In this document: positions 17,590 through 27,414 of the stretch, in pieces
How the letters are laid out: the number at the start of each line of letters is the position of its first letter
How positions within the stretch are numbered: the stretch's first letter is position 1
Source of the DNA: Candidatus Kuenenia hertensis
Lineage (GTDB): Bacteria; Planctomycetota; Brocadiia; Brocadiales; Brocadiaceae
Direction of reading: 5' to 3'
Assembly: GCA_021646465.1 (NCBI GenBank)
Contig: SOET01000009.1
Location: 37,552-101,551, forward strand
Length of the DNA: 64,000 bases
Notes under the pieces: model-generated
The model's input: the letters and a program-made list of their open reading frames with translations, nothing else
Told to the model about the DNA's origin: nothing
Database searches by the model: none
Made by a program: the position numbers and the translations under genes

Positions 17590-19791
17590 TTAAAACTTAT
17601 AACTCAACCCAATAAAATACGTACGCCCTGGCCTTGGCAAATCATTCTCTACTGATATAGGGCCGGGATCATCATAGTCCTTATCCAGCAGATTATAAAC
17701 AGTCCCCTGAATTTCCATTGTTTTAAAGAATTCTTTGGCAATGAGTGAAAGATTCACTAATGAAAATGAAGGCATATCGTCCCTGCCGTCGCCTTCTTCC
17801 CGGTAACGCTTACCACTTACAAACGTGCTGGCGTTTACATTGAGGTATTTCCAGGGTTGTGCGTTAAAACCAATATTCCCCTTGTGTTTTGCGGAAAAAG
17901 GAAGATTCTTTCCATTATCATCCTGTGCGTCCTGAAACGTATAATTCAAGAAAACATAGTTTCCCTTTGAAATATCAATTCGGGATTCAAATTCAATCCC
18001 ATGAACATGGACATTGCCGTAATTATCATACGTTTGAATTCTGCTTGTTCCTTCCAACACACTTCTTAAGGAAATAAGGTCTTCGATATCGTTGTAAAAG
18101 TAATTAACTGCGGCTGAGATATATTTGTTGAACGTATGTTGAATTCCTATTTCATACGTTTTTATTTCTTCGGGATCCAAATTCTCGTTTCCATGTATAA
18201 CGGGGTGTTCAGGATTTGCATACATAGCTGCAAAATCAGGCGGGCGGAATGCCTCACCGTAAAGTAGTTTTAACGAAGTATTTTTTGTAAATTGCCACGT
18301 GATACCAGTTCTCGGATTCACTGTGCTTCCAAAATCATCATAATAATCATATCGTAATCCCAACGTAAGGTTTATAGTACTGGTGATATCCCATGTATCC
18401 TGAATATACACAGACCAGATATTTCTCTTCGCCTCGTCTATTTGAGGATATGAGTCAGAAAAGTTTTGCATAAAACCAACATATTCAAGGGTAACCGGAT
18501 GCACATTACTGATATGATGAATATTATCCTGACCAATCCATCGGTATTCAAATCCAAGCGTAAACATATTACCTTCAAATAATTCATACGTGGCAGGAAT
18601 TTCCGTTCCCGCTATCCTTTCAATAACCTTGCTGTATATCTCATAGCCGTCGGGATATGTTTCTAATGTATCAGAGACGCCGTTTCCATCAGGATCAGTG
18701 TAAACAGTTGCTCCATCCGGAAGTGAATCAAAAAAGCCGTTCCTGTCAAATTGATCATAATATGCCCTCGGTTTTAATACGCCGTTTTCTCCAAACATTT
18801 TTTCATAGCCAATTTCACAGAAAACATAATTGTTTTCTATGTTTGTATCGTCATTCAGGGCGTATTGCTGGCCAATGAATGGTCCACGGTTTTTATTGCT
18901 GTAGAATCCTCTGAAATAAAAACCTTCATATTTAATCAGTAAATCCATATCGTATTCACGCCGCCAGTCATCAACACTTCCGGGAGCAAGAGAAGATGGC
19001 GAATATCCCGGCGAAGAAAGCTCGTTATCAAGAATTGTCTGGCTGTCGCTTACTACAGTGCCGTCATATCCATCTGAATCAGTATAATTCAACATGCCGG
19101 ATATCTCAAACTTGTCCAGCTTCTGCCCGAATACAATATTTCCTGATACGGTATCATAACTCCCGTAACCGCTGCTTATTATTACACCGTCAATGTCGTC
19201 CGCATTCTTTGTTATAATATTTACCACTGCCAGAAATGCATTTTCTCCATAAAGAGCGGAACCTGGCCCTCTGATTATTTCGATTTTTTTAATATGTTCT
19301 ACCGGATAACCATCAAAATTCACAAACGCATCGCCGCGCAAAGGGTTATTCACCAGATGACCGTCAATCATTACCCGTACTCTGTTTGCAGCGGAAAGCC
19401 CGCGCACCGTTGGATAGGTATCGCCAATTGCGCCGTTTTTCAAAATCTCGAAACCGGGAACGATTCTCAGTATTTCTGAAAACGTCCGGAATCCCATACG
19501 CCGGATATCCTCTCCGGTTAACACGGTGATAATACCCGGAGCTTTTTCTACCGGCGATTCTATCTTTGTAGCAATAGACGCTTTTCCCCCTTCGCCAAAC
19601 CAGATGGACTCAAGTAACACAATATCATCCAGTTCAGCGACAACGTAATCCCGTCTTTTTTGCGGCAATCCCTCTGCTGCATATGGATTATCAGCAATTT
19701 GGCCTGTTTCTGCATTTACAGAAGCCATTAAGAGCCTAAAAATAATAGCGGCATAAAAAATTTGCAGGATATAATTCGTTTTTACAAACAT
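17590..19791 (-). CDS. TonB-dependent outer-membrane receptor (paralogue 1)
   Basis: The 733-residue product has a signal peptide ending near SVNA, then an extension (IVLLESIWFGEGGKASIA) shared by the paralogues. The plug domain (about 75-200) has APGIITVLTGEDIRRMGFRT, VRVMIDGHLVNNPL and IEIIRGPGSALYGENAFLAV. A long beta-barrel follows, ending GRTYFIGLSYKF with the C-terminal Phe of outer-membrane proteins. Such receptors import scarce ligands (metal chelates, cobalamin, glycans) using TonB energy; the substrate is unknown. It is 17 bp downstream of paralogue 2 and convergent with the coiled-coil gene. Confidence 0.93.
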   Translation of the reverse strand: MFVKTNYILQIFYAAIIFRLLMASVNAETGQIADNPYAAEGLPQKRRDYVVAELDDIVLLESIWFGEGGKASIATKIESPVEKAPGIITVLTGEDIRRMGFRTFSEILRIVPGFEILKNGAIGDTYPTVRGLSAANRVRVMIDGHLVNNPLRGDAFVNFDGYPVEHIKKIEIIRGPGSALYGENAFLAVVNIITKNADDIDGVIISSGYGSYDTVSGNIVFGQKLDKFEISGMLNYTDSDGYDGTVVSDSQTILDNELSSPGYSPSSLAPGSVDDWRREYDMDLLIKYEGFYFRGFYSNKNRGPFIGQQYALNDDTNIENNYVFCEIGYEKMFGENGVLKPRAYYDQFDRNGFFDSLPDGATVYTDPDGNGVSDTLETYPDGYEIYSKVIERIAGTEIPATYELFEGNMFTLGFEYRWIGQDNIHHISNVHPVTLEYVGFMQNFSDSYPQIDEAKRNIWSVYIQDTWDITSTINLTLGLRYDYYDDFGSTVNPRTGITWQFTKNTSLKLLYGEAFRPPDFAAMYANPEHPVIHGNENLDPEEIKTYEIGIQHTFNKYISAAVNYFYNDIEDLISLRSVLEGTSRIQTYDNYGNVHVHGIEFESRIDISKGNYVFLNYTFQDAQDDNGKNLPFSAKHKGNIGFNAQPWKYLNVNASTFVSGKRYREEGDGRDDMPSFSLVNLSLIAKEFFKTMEIQGTVYNLLDKDYDDPGPISVENDLPRPGRTYFIGLSYKF

Positions 19792-19808
19792 TATGAGTAA
19801 TCCTGTAA

Positions 19809-21995
19809 TTAAAACTTATAACTCAAGCCAACAAAATACGTTCTCCCTGGTCTGGGAAGGTCTTCCGGAATTACGGACGGAACCGGATCTTCATAGTCTT
19901 TGTCGAGCAGGTTATAGACCGATCCCTGAATCTCCATTGTTTTAATAAATTCTTTTGCGATAAAGGAAAGATTCAACAATGTGTAAGAGGGAAGATCGCT
20001 CCTGGAATCATCATGCGGGCGTTTACGCTTCCCATTAAAGTACATATTCAAGTTGGTATTTATGTATTTAGGATAATTAATATTTACGCCAAAATTACCC
20101 TTATGCTTTTCCGTGTATTGTATTTCTCGACCCTCATCATCATTAGTATCCTGAAAGGTATAATTCATATAAACGTAATTACCACGAAAGATGTATATTT
20201 TTGTCTCTACTTCTATGCCCTGAACACGGGCATTATCTTCATTTTTAAACGTTAAAATATCAATACCATCTTCTACCGTACTTCCAATGGTAATCAAATC
20301 GTCAATATAATTGTAAAAATAGGTAATATTACTTGTTATATAATTATTAATCTTATAGAACAATTCAACCTCATAGGAATCAATAATTTCCGCCTTTAGG
20401 TCTTTATTGCCCCGTAAAAGTATATCATTGGGATTTGCGATCATCGAACCAATATCCGGAGCACGAAACGCTTCCCCATAAAGCATCTTTAAAGAACCTT
20501 TATCTGAGAAATTCCATACTAAACTGGTTCTTGGGCTAAATTCATCTTCACTATCTGTATAATAGTCATACCGTCCGCCCAGCGTAACTTGCAATGTGTC
20601 GGAAATATCCCATATATCCTGCAGGAAAACAGAATATATGTTTCGTGTCGCTTTCGGGAAAAGAGGGTGAGAATCAGATAAATCAATAAGAGTGTCAAAG
20701 CCTTCAAATGTAACAGGATCAACATTACTCTTGTAATGAATATTGGTAAGATTATTCAGCCGGTATGATGAACCAAGAGTTAATAAATTATTTTCAAATA
20801 TTTTATAATCAATAAGCAATTCGGCCCCGGCAACTCTCATTGTATTTTCAGATTCGATAAGGTAGCCTTCCGGATATGTTTCAGAAAAATCAGCAATTCC
20901 GTCGTTATCATAATCAAATACGGTAGTTGCTCCATCAGGTAAGAATTCATTTAAACTGGCATTATCAAATTGATCATAATAGACTCTCGGTTTTATCGTT
21001 ACTATATCCTCAAATGTCTTTTTGTATCCTACCTCAACAAACACATAATTTGATTCCAATTCAGTTTGTTCATTCAACGCAAGCAGGGGCCCTATATAGG
21101 GCCCCCTGTTTCTGTTTGAGTAAAATCCTCTCAGGTAAAGATCTTTGTAATCAAATTTAAAATCCATATCAAACTCTCTCTTCCAGTCTTCTACTTCTCC
21201 AGGCGCCAGTGAAACAGCCGGAAATCCGTAAGAAGAAATATTGTTGTCGGCAATTGTCTGGCTATCGCTTTCAATAGTGCCATCATAACCATCTGTCGAT
21301 GTGTAATGAATAAAACCTGATATGCTTACATCGCCAAATGTTTTCCCATATAAAATGCTTTCATCTTTTGTATCATAACTTCCATAGCCACTGCTTATTT
21401 TAATGCCATCTATATCATCTGCGCCATATGTGATAATATTAATTACCGACAAAAAAGCATTCTCTCCGTACATTGCAGAGCCTGGACCACGTATTATTTC
21501 GATTTTTTTTATGTTTTCTAATGGAAAATCCTCATAAAAATTAGAAAATGCAGCCCCGGTTATAGGTTCATTAATAATGTGGCCATCTATCATTACCAGT
21601 ATTTTATTATTTGCAAGGATGCCGCGCACATAAGGCTCCATATTTCCAAAATTTGCACCTTTTATAAACGTAAAACCTGGTATTGTCCTTAATACTTCAT
21701 ACGTAGTACGAAATCCAAGATTTTTAATTTCATCAGCCGTTATAACATTAATAACACCAGGCGCATTTTTAATTTTAGTTTCTTGCCTTGACGCAAGGCT
21801 AACAGTTTCATCTAAACCAAACCATATCGATTCGGTTTGAATCATTTCATTCACATCCAAACTGGTATGATTCGAATAATTATCATGGATATCTTTTGAA
21901 AATTCCATTTCTGATGAAAAGACTGATAGCTGAAAAATAAAATAGTTAAGAAAGAGGAAATGGCAATAAATAAGAATATTTTTATAAGTATTCAT
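19809..21995 (-). CDS. TonB-dependent outer-membrane receptor (paralogue 2)
   Basis: I start at ATG 21995 (product 728 residues beginning MNTYKNILIYC), which gives a normal signal peptide; a GTG at 22028 overlapping the upstream hydrolase is possible but has no clear ribosome site. The plug region reads NAPGVINVITADEIKNLGFRT, ILVMIDGHIINEP, IEIIRGPGSAMYGENAFLSV; the barrel ends GRTYFVGLSYKF. Overall it resembles paralogue 3 (24660-26873) more closely than paralogue 1. It follows the hydrolase by 22 bp, so the two are probably one transcript. Confidence 0.92.
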   Translation of the reverse strand: MNTYKNILIYCHFLFLNYFIFQLSVFSSEMEFSKDIHDNYSNHTSLDVNEMIQTESIWFGLDETVSLASRQETKIKNAPGVINVITADEIKNLGFRTTYEVLRTIPGFTFIKGANFGNMEPYVRGILANNKILVMIDGHIINEPITGAAFSNFYEDFPLENIKKIEIIRGPGSAMYGENAFLSVINIITYGADDIDGIKISSGYGSYDTKDESILYGKTFGDVSISGFIHYTSTDGYDGTIESDSQTIADNNISSYGFPAVSLAPGEVEDWKREFDMDFKFDYKDLYLRGFYSNRNRGPYIGPLLALNEQTELESNYVFVEVGYKKTFEDIVTIKPRVYYDQFDNASLNEFLPDGATTVFDYDNDGIADFSETYPEGYLIESENTMRVAGAELLIDYKIFENNLLTLGSSYRLNNLTNIHYKSNVDPVTFEGFDTLIDLSDSHPLFPKATRNIYSVFLQDIWDISDTLQVTLGGRYDYYTDSEDEFSPRTSLVWNFSDKGSLKMLYGEAFRAPDIGSMIANPNDILLRGNKDLKAEIIDSYEVELFYKINNYITSNITYFYNYIDDLITIGSTVEDGIDILTFKNEDNARVQGIEVETKIYIFRGNYVYMNYTFQDTNDDEGREIQYTEKHKGNFGVNINYPKYINTNLNMYFNGKRKRPHDDSRSDLPSYTLLNLSFIAKEFIKTMEIQGSVYNLLDKDYEDPVPSVIPEDLPRPGRTYFVGLSYKF

Positions 21996-22017
21996 AATAT
22001 TTTTTGTAAAAAAGAAT

Positions 22018-23085
22018 TTATTCAGCACGTATTAATTCTATAATAGCCTCAATAAAAACATCACTCTCCGCCAATGAACCGGGCAAGTAGTGCGGTCTAT
22101 CATTATAATGGTATGTTTTATTTACAGAATTTCCCTGCTCTATAAGATTTATTCTCACCCATGGAACACCTCCTTTAACCGCAGCATTAACCATTTCTAC
22201 AGCGTGCTTGTTTTGCCACCATAAAGGATATTGCGTAAATTCTTTAATATCACGTTCTCTTTTGGGTGGTAAAATATGGTCCCATGTACCCTGGATTCTC
22301 AAATAATTACCTCTGTATTTACCTATATAACGAACCGCCTCCCGTTCTGCCCAGAATCTCATATTTTCTTCTGAATTGTCCCTCGAGAGACTATAGTGAC
22401 CAAATACTCTATACACCTTATCAGACATATCATTAGTAACATCCCGATCTAAAGTCCAAGGTTCCAAACATACGGCAAAACTGTCCGAAGGGCCTTCAAT
22501 GTCGATTATATACTTAACGGATATCTCAGGGCGCCTTGCTACACACCCGGCTACCATTGAAATACCATATGATTGCGAATAAATCCCTATATTCTCATCA
22601 ATTACATAATCAAGATTTTTTACATATTTAATAATTTCAGCAAGTCCATCCTGATGACGAAAACCGTTATAATCTTCATTTCCTTCTGACGTAATATCAT
22701 TAGAACTGTTACTGACACGTCCTTCCGCATTAAAGCATACCACAACAATACCTGCTTCGCTTATTGATTTTGCTTTTAAACCATATGCATGCATTCTTCC
22801 CGGTTCAAGAGCTCCCGGGATTATTATCAACGCCGGAAAACATTGATTTGGATATACTCTTGGGCTGGGACAACGAATTAGGCCGTAAACCTTATTTCCC
22901 GATGGCGCTACAATATGGAATGGTTTAACTAGTGTTTGATAACGATGTTCTATAGAACATCCATGCGGGATAACAGGCAAACAATTATCATTCTGATTCT
23001 TATTATTAAAGGTAATAGTACTGCATGATAACCCATAAACAAAAATCAAATACATTAAAAACAATAAGAAATGTTTTTTGATCAT
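22018..23085 (-). CDS. Exported alpha/beta-hydrolase embedded among TonB receptors
   Basis: Start taken at ATG 23085 (355 residues); a TTG 51 bases upstream is less likely. An N-terminal hydrophobic segment (HFLLFLMYLIFVYGLSC) is a signal peptide, perhaps a lipoprotein signal although the lipobox is imperfect. The hydrolase core has FPALIIIPGALEPGRM, a nucleophile elbow IGIYSQSYGISMVAG (Ser in QSYG), an acid candidate in GTWDHILPP and a late His near NDRPHYLP. It is probably a periplasmic or surface esterase/peptidase acting on the ligand that the neighbouring receptors import (inference from position). Confidence 0.8.
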   Translation of the reverse strand: MIKKHFLLFLMYLIFVYGLSCSTITFNNKNQNDNCLPVIPHGCSIEHRYQTLVKPFHIVAPSGNKVYGLIRCPSPRVYPNQCFPALIIIPGALEPGRMHAYGLKAKSISEAGIVVVCFNAEGRVSNSSNDITSEGNEDYNGFRHQDGLAEIIKYVKNLDYVIDENIGIYSQSYGISMVAGCVARRPEISVKYIIDIEGPSDSFAVCLEPWTLDRDVTNDMSDKVYRVFGHYSLSRDNSEENMRFWAEREAVRYIGKYRGNYLRIQGTWDHILPPKRERDIKEFTQYPLWWQNKHAVEMVNAAVKGGVPWVRINLIEQGNSVNKTYHYNDRPHYLPGSLAESDVFIEAIIELIRAE

Positions 23086-23189
23086 AATTTGTCTGACTAT
23101 ATATTTTGAAATTATTTTAATGTTTAAGAATTTCAAAGTCGAGATTCTTCGGTCGTCCCTCCCTCAGAATGACACTTTTATTGTCATAA

Positions 23190-24578
23190 TGTCATTAAGA
23201 TCTTCAATATCTCAGTAATGTTCCAGATATCCTGAACATACCAGGACTATATTCTGCGCGTTACTTCTTCGATATAGGGAAGTGTATCCGAGAAATTTTG
23301 TATGCTGCCAAGTGACTCATAGGTAATAGGGTCAAAATTTGTTTCGTAGCGTATATTTGTCTGATTTATCAGCCGGAATTCCATGCCGAGGGTAACGGTA
23401 TTTTCGTCAAATATCTGATAATCAACCGGAAGTTCTGCTCCGGCAATTTTTTGCGTTCCCCACGTTTGTCCGATTAATCCATCTGAATATAATTCCAAGG
23501 TTTCTTTTGCACCGTCTCCATCGAGATCGAGCGGTAAAATACCTTCCTCCGAAATTAACTCAAAATAACCGTTTCTTTCAAACTGGTCATAATAAATCCT
23601 TGGGCGAAAGGTAAGTATTTCTTCAAATGTTTTTTTGTATCCTGCCTCTACGAAAACATAATTGAGTTCGATATCCGATTCATCAGAAAGAACGTATTGT
23701 GGCCCCAGATATGAACTGGTGTCCTTGTTGATATATAACCCTTCTATATAAAAATCTTTGTAAATTGTTTTCAGGTTGAGATTATATTCACGCCTCCAGT
23801 CTTCAACACTTCCTGGCGCCTCGGATGTCTTTGCGTATCCAAGAGAAGAAATGCTGCTATCTACTAACGTTTGCGTATCACTATTGATCGTACCTTCATG
23901 TCCATTTGTGGTACGATAATGAAGAAGTCCTGAAAAAGCAATATCCCCATATCGTTTCCCGAACGTAATATTTTCTTCGATAGTATCAAAGCTTCCGTAT
24001 CCGGTGTTCACACGCACGCTATTAATATCTTCTGCATTATTTGTTATGATATTAATAACCCCCTTAAATGCATTTTCACCATACATTGCAGAACCCGGCC
24101 CGCGAATAAATTCTATTTTTTTAATGTTTTCTACAGGAAAATCGTCAAAATACATAAAGGCGTCTCCCCATAACGGAAAATTCACTAAATGACCATTTAA
24201 CATTACCCGCACCTTATTTGCGCCATCAATGCCGCGAACAACAGGGACAACATTTCCATAATCCCCCATTTTCCTTATCTCAAACCCTGGAACAGTTCTC
24301 AGGACATCGGCAAAGGTGCGAAACTCCATATTCTTTATTTCTTCGGCAGTAATCACACTCACAATACTTGGGGCTTCATTTATTGAGGTTTCCTGACGTG
24401 ATGCAATGGATACTTTTTCTTCAAAGCCATACCAGATATTTTCTATTTCCATTGCTCTCTCAATTTCTAAATTATCATTATATGGAAGGGAGGTATCATT
24501 ACTTTCTTCAGAGTGCAAATTTTCCGTTTGCCCCGATAGAAGCGCAGAATGGTTAAAACATTGCAAAAGGCTTACAAA
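23190..24578 (-). pseudogene. Decayed TonB-dependent receptor (paralogue 4)
   Basis: The plug and first half of the barrel are intact and close to paralogue 3 (shared SLPYNDNLEIERAMEIENIWYG and INEAPSIVSVITAEEIKN). The frame is broken at both ends. The receptor reading stops at TAG 23249-23247 where the paralogue has Tyr (EVTRNIYSFYLQDIWDIT becomes EVTRRI-stop-SWYVQDIWNIT). After about 20 more homologous residues the similarity ends, so the last roughly 300 barrel residues are missing. At the 5' end an in-frame TAA (24581-24579) lies five codons before the TTG at 24566, and the signal-peptide region has lost residues. It cannot form a complete receptor. Confidence 0.88.
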
Positions 24579-24659
24579 TTATAATATCTAAAGTAATAAA
24601 ATGAATGCCTTTATATATATTCACCATTTTCTCTAGCGAAAAATCACATTGAATGATTC

Positions 24660-26873
24660 CTAAAATTCATAACTCAGGCCGGCAAAATATGTTCTCCCTG
24701 GCCTGGGAAAATCTTTCGGAATTACAGAAGGGGCAGGATCTTCATAATCTTTGTCAAGCAGGTTATAAACTGATCCCTGAATCTCCATTGTTTTAAAAAA
24801 TTCTTTTGCGATAAAGGAAAGATTCAACAATGCATATGAAGGAAGTTTATCTCTGGAGTCATCTTCCAATCTGGTACGTTTTTCGTTAACATAAACGTTT
24901 AGATTGGTATTTAAATATTTAGGATAATTAATGTTTACGCCAAAGTTGCCCTTGTGTTTTTCTGTATATGGCAATTCATGGCCGTCGCTATCATCTGTAT
25001 CCTGATAGGTGTAATTCATATAAACATAATTTCCGTGAGAAATAGTTATTTTTGTTTCAAATTCAATACCCTGAACGCGGGCACTGTCTTCGTTTTCAAA
25101 GGTTAAAACGTTAATTCCATTATCATTTTCCAAAGCAAAAGTAATCAGGTCTTCAATATCATTGTAAAAATAAGTGATATTGCTCAACACATACTTGTTA
25201 AACTGATACTGCAAACCAACCTCATAGGTATCAATTATTTCGGCATTCAGGTCGTTATTGCCACGTAAAAATGTTTGACTGGGATTTGCATTCATCGAAC
25301 CTATATCCGGCGCACGAAACGCTTCTCCGTACAGTATCTTTACTGAGCCTTTTTCCATAAAATTCCAGGTAAGGCCAGTTCGGGGACTGAATTCATCCCC
25401 AAAGTCAGTATAGTAATCATACCGCCCCCCTACTGTTATGTGTAATGTATCGGTGATATCCCAAATATCCTGTAAATAGAACGAGTATATATTTCTGGTA
25501 ACTTCAGAGAGTAACGGATAGGTATCTGAATAATCGGTAAACGTATCAAAACCTTCCATGGTAACAGGATGAACATTACTTTTGTTTTGAACATTGGTAA
25601 GATAGTTCAACCGATATCCCATGCCTAATGTCAATATATTCCTTTCATAAATCTTATAATCAAATAGTAACTCAGTTCCTGCAATTCTCATAGTATTGCC
25701 GCTATCAACAAGATAACCATCAGTGTACGTTACAAAACTTTCCGATACGCCGTCACCATTGCTATCCCAAAGGGAAGTAGCTCCGTCGGGATATAATTCA
25801 TTAAAACTGTGATTATCAAACTGATCATAATAAATTCTTGATTTAACCGTAAAGATATCTTCAAAGGTCTTTTTGTATCCCGCCTCCACAAAAACATAAT
25901 TTGATTCCAGTTCAGTGTCTTCTGTTAAAGCAAGCCTCGGCCCAATAAACGGTCCACGGTTTCTGTTAGAATAAAAGCTATTTAAGTAAATATTTTCGTA
26001 TTCAATTTTTAAATGTGTATCAAATTCCCTTCTCCAATCTTCCACTTCTCCGGGAGCTAATGATACCGCTGGAAATCCAAAACCAGTGTAAATACCGTCT
26101 GAAATCGTTTGGCTATCGCTTTCAATCGTACCGTCATAACCATCTGTTGAAGTGTAGTGGATAAACCCTGATACGTTTACTTTTCCGACTTCTTTGCCAA
26201 ACAGAATGCTTCCTTCTTCTGTATCATAACTTCCGTATCCATAACTGACCCTTGCACCGTCGATTTCTTTTGCATCAAAAGTAATAACGTTAATAGCCGC
26301 TAAGAAAGCATTTTCACCATACATTGCAGAACCGGGACCACGAATAATTTCCAGTCGTTTAATATTTTCCAAAGGAAAATCTTCATAGAAATTCGAAAAT
26401 GCAACACCATTTACCGGGTCGTTTATTACATGCCCGTCAATCATTATCTGGATTTTATTGCCTGCCTCATAACCACGTATATAAGGTACCATTCCTCCAA
26501 AATTTCCTCCCTTCTGGAAGGTAAATCCCGGTATTGTGCGCAGCAATTCGTAAGTAGTACGGAATCCAAGATTTTTAATTTCTTCGGCAGTAATCACACT
26601 TACAATACTTGGAGCTTCATTTATTGAGGTTTCCTGACGTGATGCAATGGACACTTTCTGTTCAAAGCCATACCAGATATTTTCTATTTCCATTGCTTTC
26701 TCAATTTCAAAATTATCATTATATGGGCGGAGGGTATCATTACTTTCTTCAGTGTGTAAATTTCCCGTTTGTCCCGATAAAAGCGCAAGAGGTATAAGAC
26801 ATTGCATAAAAGAGAAAATTGTCATCAAAGATACTAAACGAAAGATTTCATACATCTTAATTATTTCATTCAT
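24660..26873 (-). CDS. TonB-dependent outer-membrane receptor (paralogue 3)
   Basis: Most 5' receptor of the locus. I take ATG 26873 (737 residues, MNEIIKMYEIFRLVS); ATG 26855 is nearly as good and both give a signal peptide ending around SGQT. The plug reads INEAPSIVSVITAEEIKNLGF, IQIMIDGHVINDPV, LEIIRGPGSAMYGENAFLAA; the barrel contains LQDIWDITDTLHITVGGRYDYY and ends GRTYFAGLSYEF. The decayed copy lies 82 bp downstream, evidently a tandem duplicate. The 540-bp upstream gap holds repeats and probably the promoter of the receptor group. Confidence 0.93.
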   Translation of the reverse strand: MNEIIKMYEIFRLVSLMTIFSFMQCLIPLALLSGQTGNLHTEESNDTLRPYNDNFEIEKAMEIENIWYGFEQKVSIASRQETSINEAPSIVSVITAEEIKNLGFRTTYELLRTIPGFTFQKGGNFGGMVPYIRGYEAGNKIQIMIDGHVINDPVNGVAFSNFYEDFPLENIKRLEIIRGPGSAMYGENAFLAAINVITFDAKEIDGARVSYGYGSYDTEEGSILFGKEVGKVNVSGFIHYTSTDGYDGTIESDSQTISDGIYTGFGFPAVSLAPGEVEDWRREFDTHLKIEYENIYLNSFYSNRNRGPFIGPRLALTEDTELESNYVFVEAGYKKTFEDIFTVKSRIYYDQFDNHSFNELYPDGATSLWDSNGDGVSESFVTYTDGYLVDSGNTMRIAGTELLFDYKIYERNILTLGMGYRLNYLTNVQNKSNVHPVTMEGFDTFTDYSDTYPLLSEVTRNIYSFYLQDIWDITDTLHITVGGRYDYYTDFGDEFSPRTGLTWNFMEKGSVKILYGEAFRAPDIGSMNANPSQTFLRGNNDLNAEIIDTYEVGLQYQFNKYVLSNITYFYNDIEDLITFALENDNGINVLTFENEDSARVQGIEFETKITISHGNYVYMNYTYQDTDDSDGHELPYTEKHKGNFGVNINYPKYLNTNLNVYVNEKRTRLEDDSRDKLPSYALLNLSFIAKEFFKTMEIQGSVYNLLDKDYEDPAPSVIPKDFPRPGRTYFAGLSYEF

Positions 26874-27414
26874 TCCATACGTTCGCCTACTAATGCTTCG
26901 ACTCCGCTCAACATGACTCGCTCTGTCATCCATGAGCACATTCGCAGACTCCCAAACTTTCCCGCCAATACAATATGAAAACGGTAATTAGTTTCTACAA
27001 AAAATCGGGAACGCTCCCCCCTTCCAACAATACCTCCCCGCAAACACGCATAAGTATAGTCAAACAAATCTATTTTTCAAAAAACCTGAATTTCGAAAAT
27101 CAGATTTGTTTGACTATATGATCAGATTACATAGATATTTTGCAAACATCTTACCAACTACTCTTCAGGATAGCAATGAATCATTTTACAGGTTACTGTC
27201 AGGAGGAAACTCCTGACAACACGAAATAAAGTTCAATATACGCTTTTTCATTAAATTGTTTCCCGTATTTGTCGTTTACATGGTATAGTTAATATAATGT
27301 TATAGTCAGCAATCGACGGCAACACGGACTGTAGAGACGCATTGCTATGCGTCTCAGTCCGTGCCACCAAAAGTTTTCTTAGCGTACTTTGCATCTTTGC
27401 GGTGAATTAATTAT
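26874..27414. repeat. Repeat-rich gap: two hairpin families upstream of divergent genes
   Basis: Holds a CAGGAG-GAAA-CTCCTG palindrome at 27197-27218 and a GAGACGCAT/ATGCGTCTC hairpin at 27334-27355 (extended by GGACT/AGTCC to 27327-27360). Fragments of the CGACTCCGCTCA element (about 26897-26915) and of the GGGAACGCTCCC phrase (about 27008-27022) are also present. No open frame with a ribosome site is present. It must also contain the promoters for the receptor group (minus) and the flavoprotein gene (plus). Confidence 0.6.
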
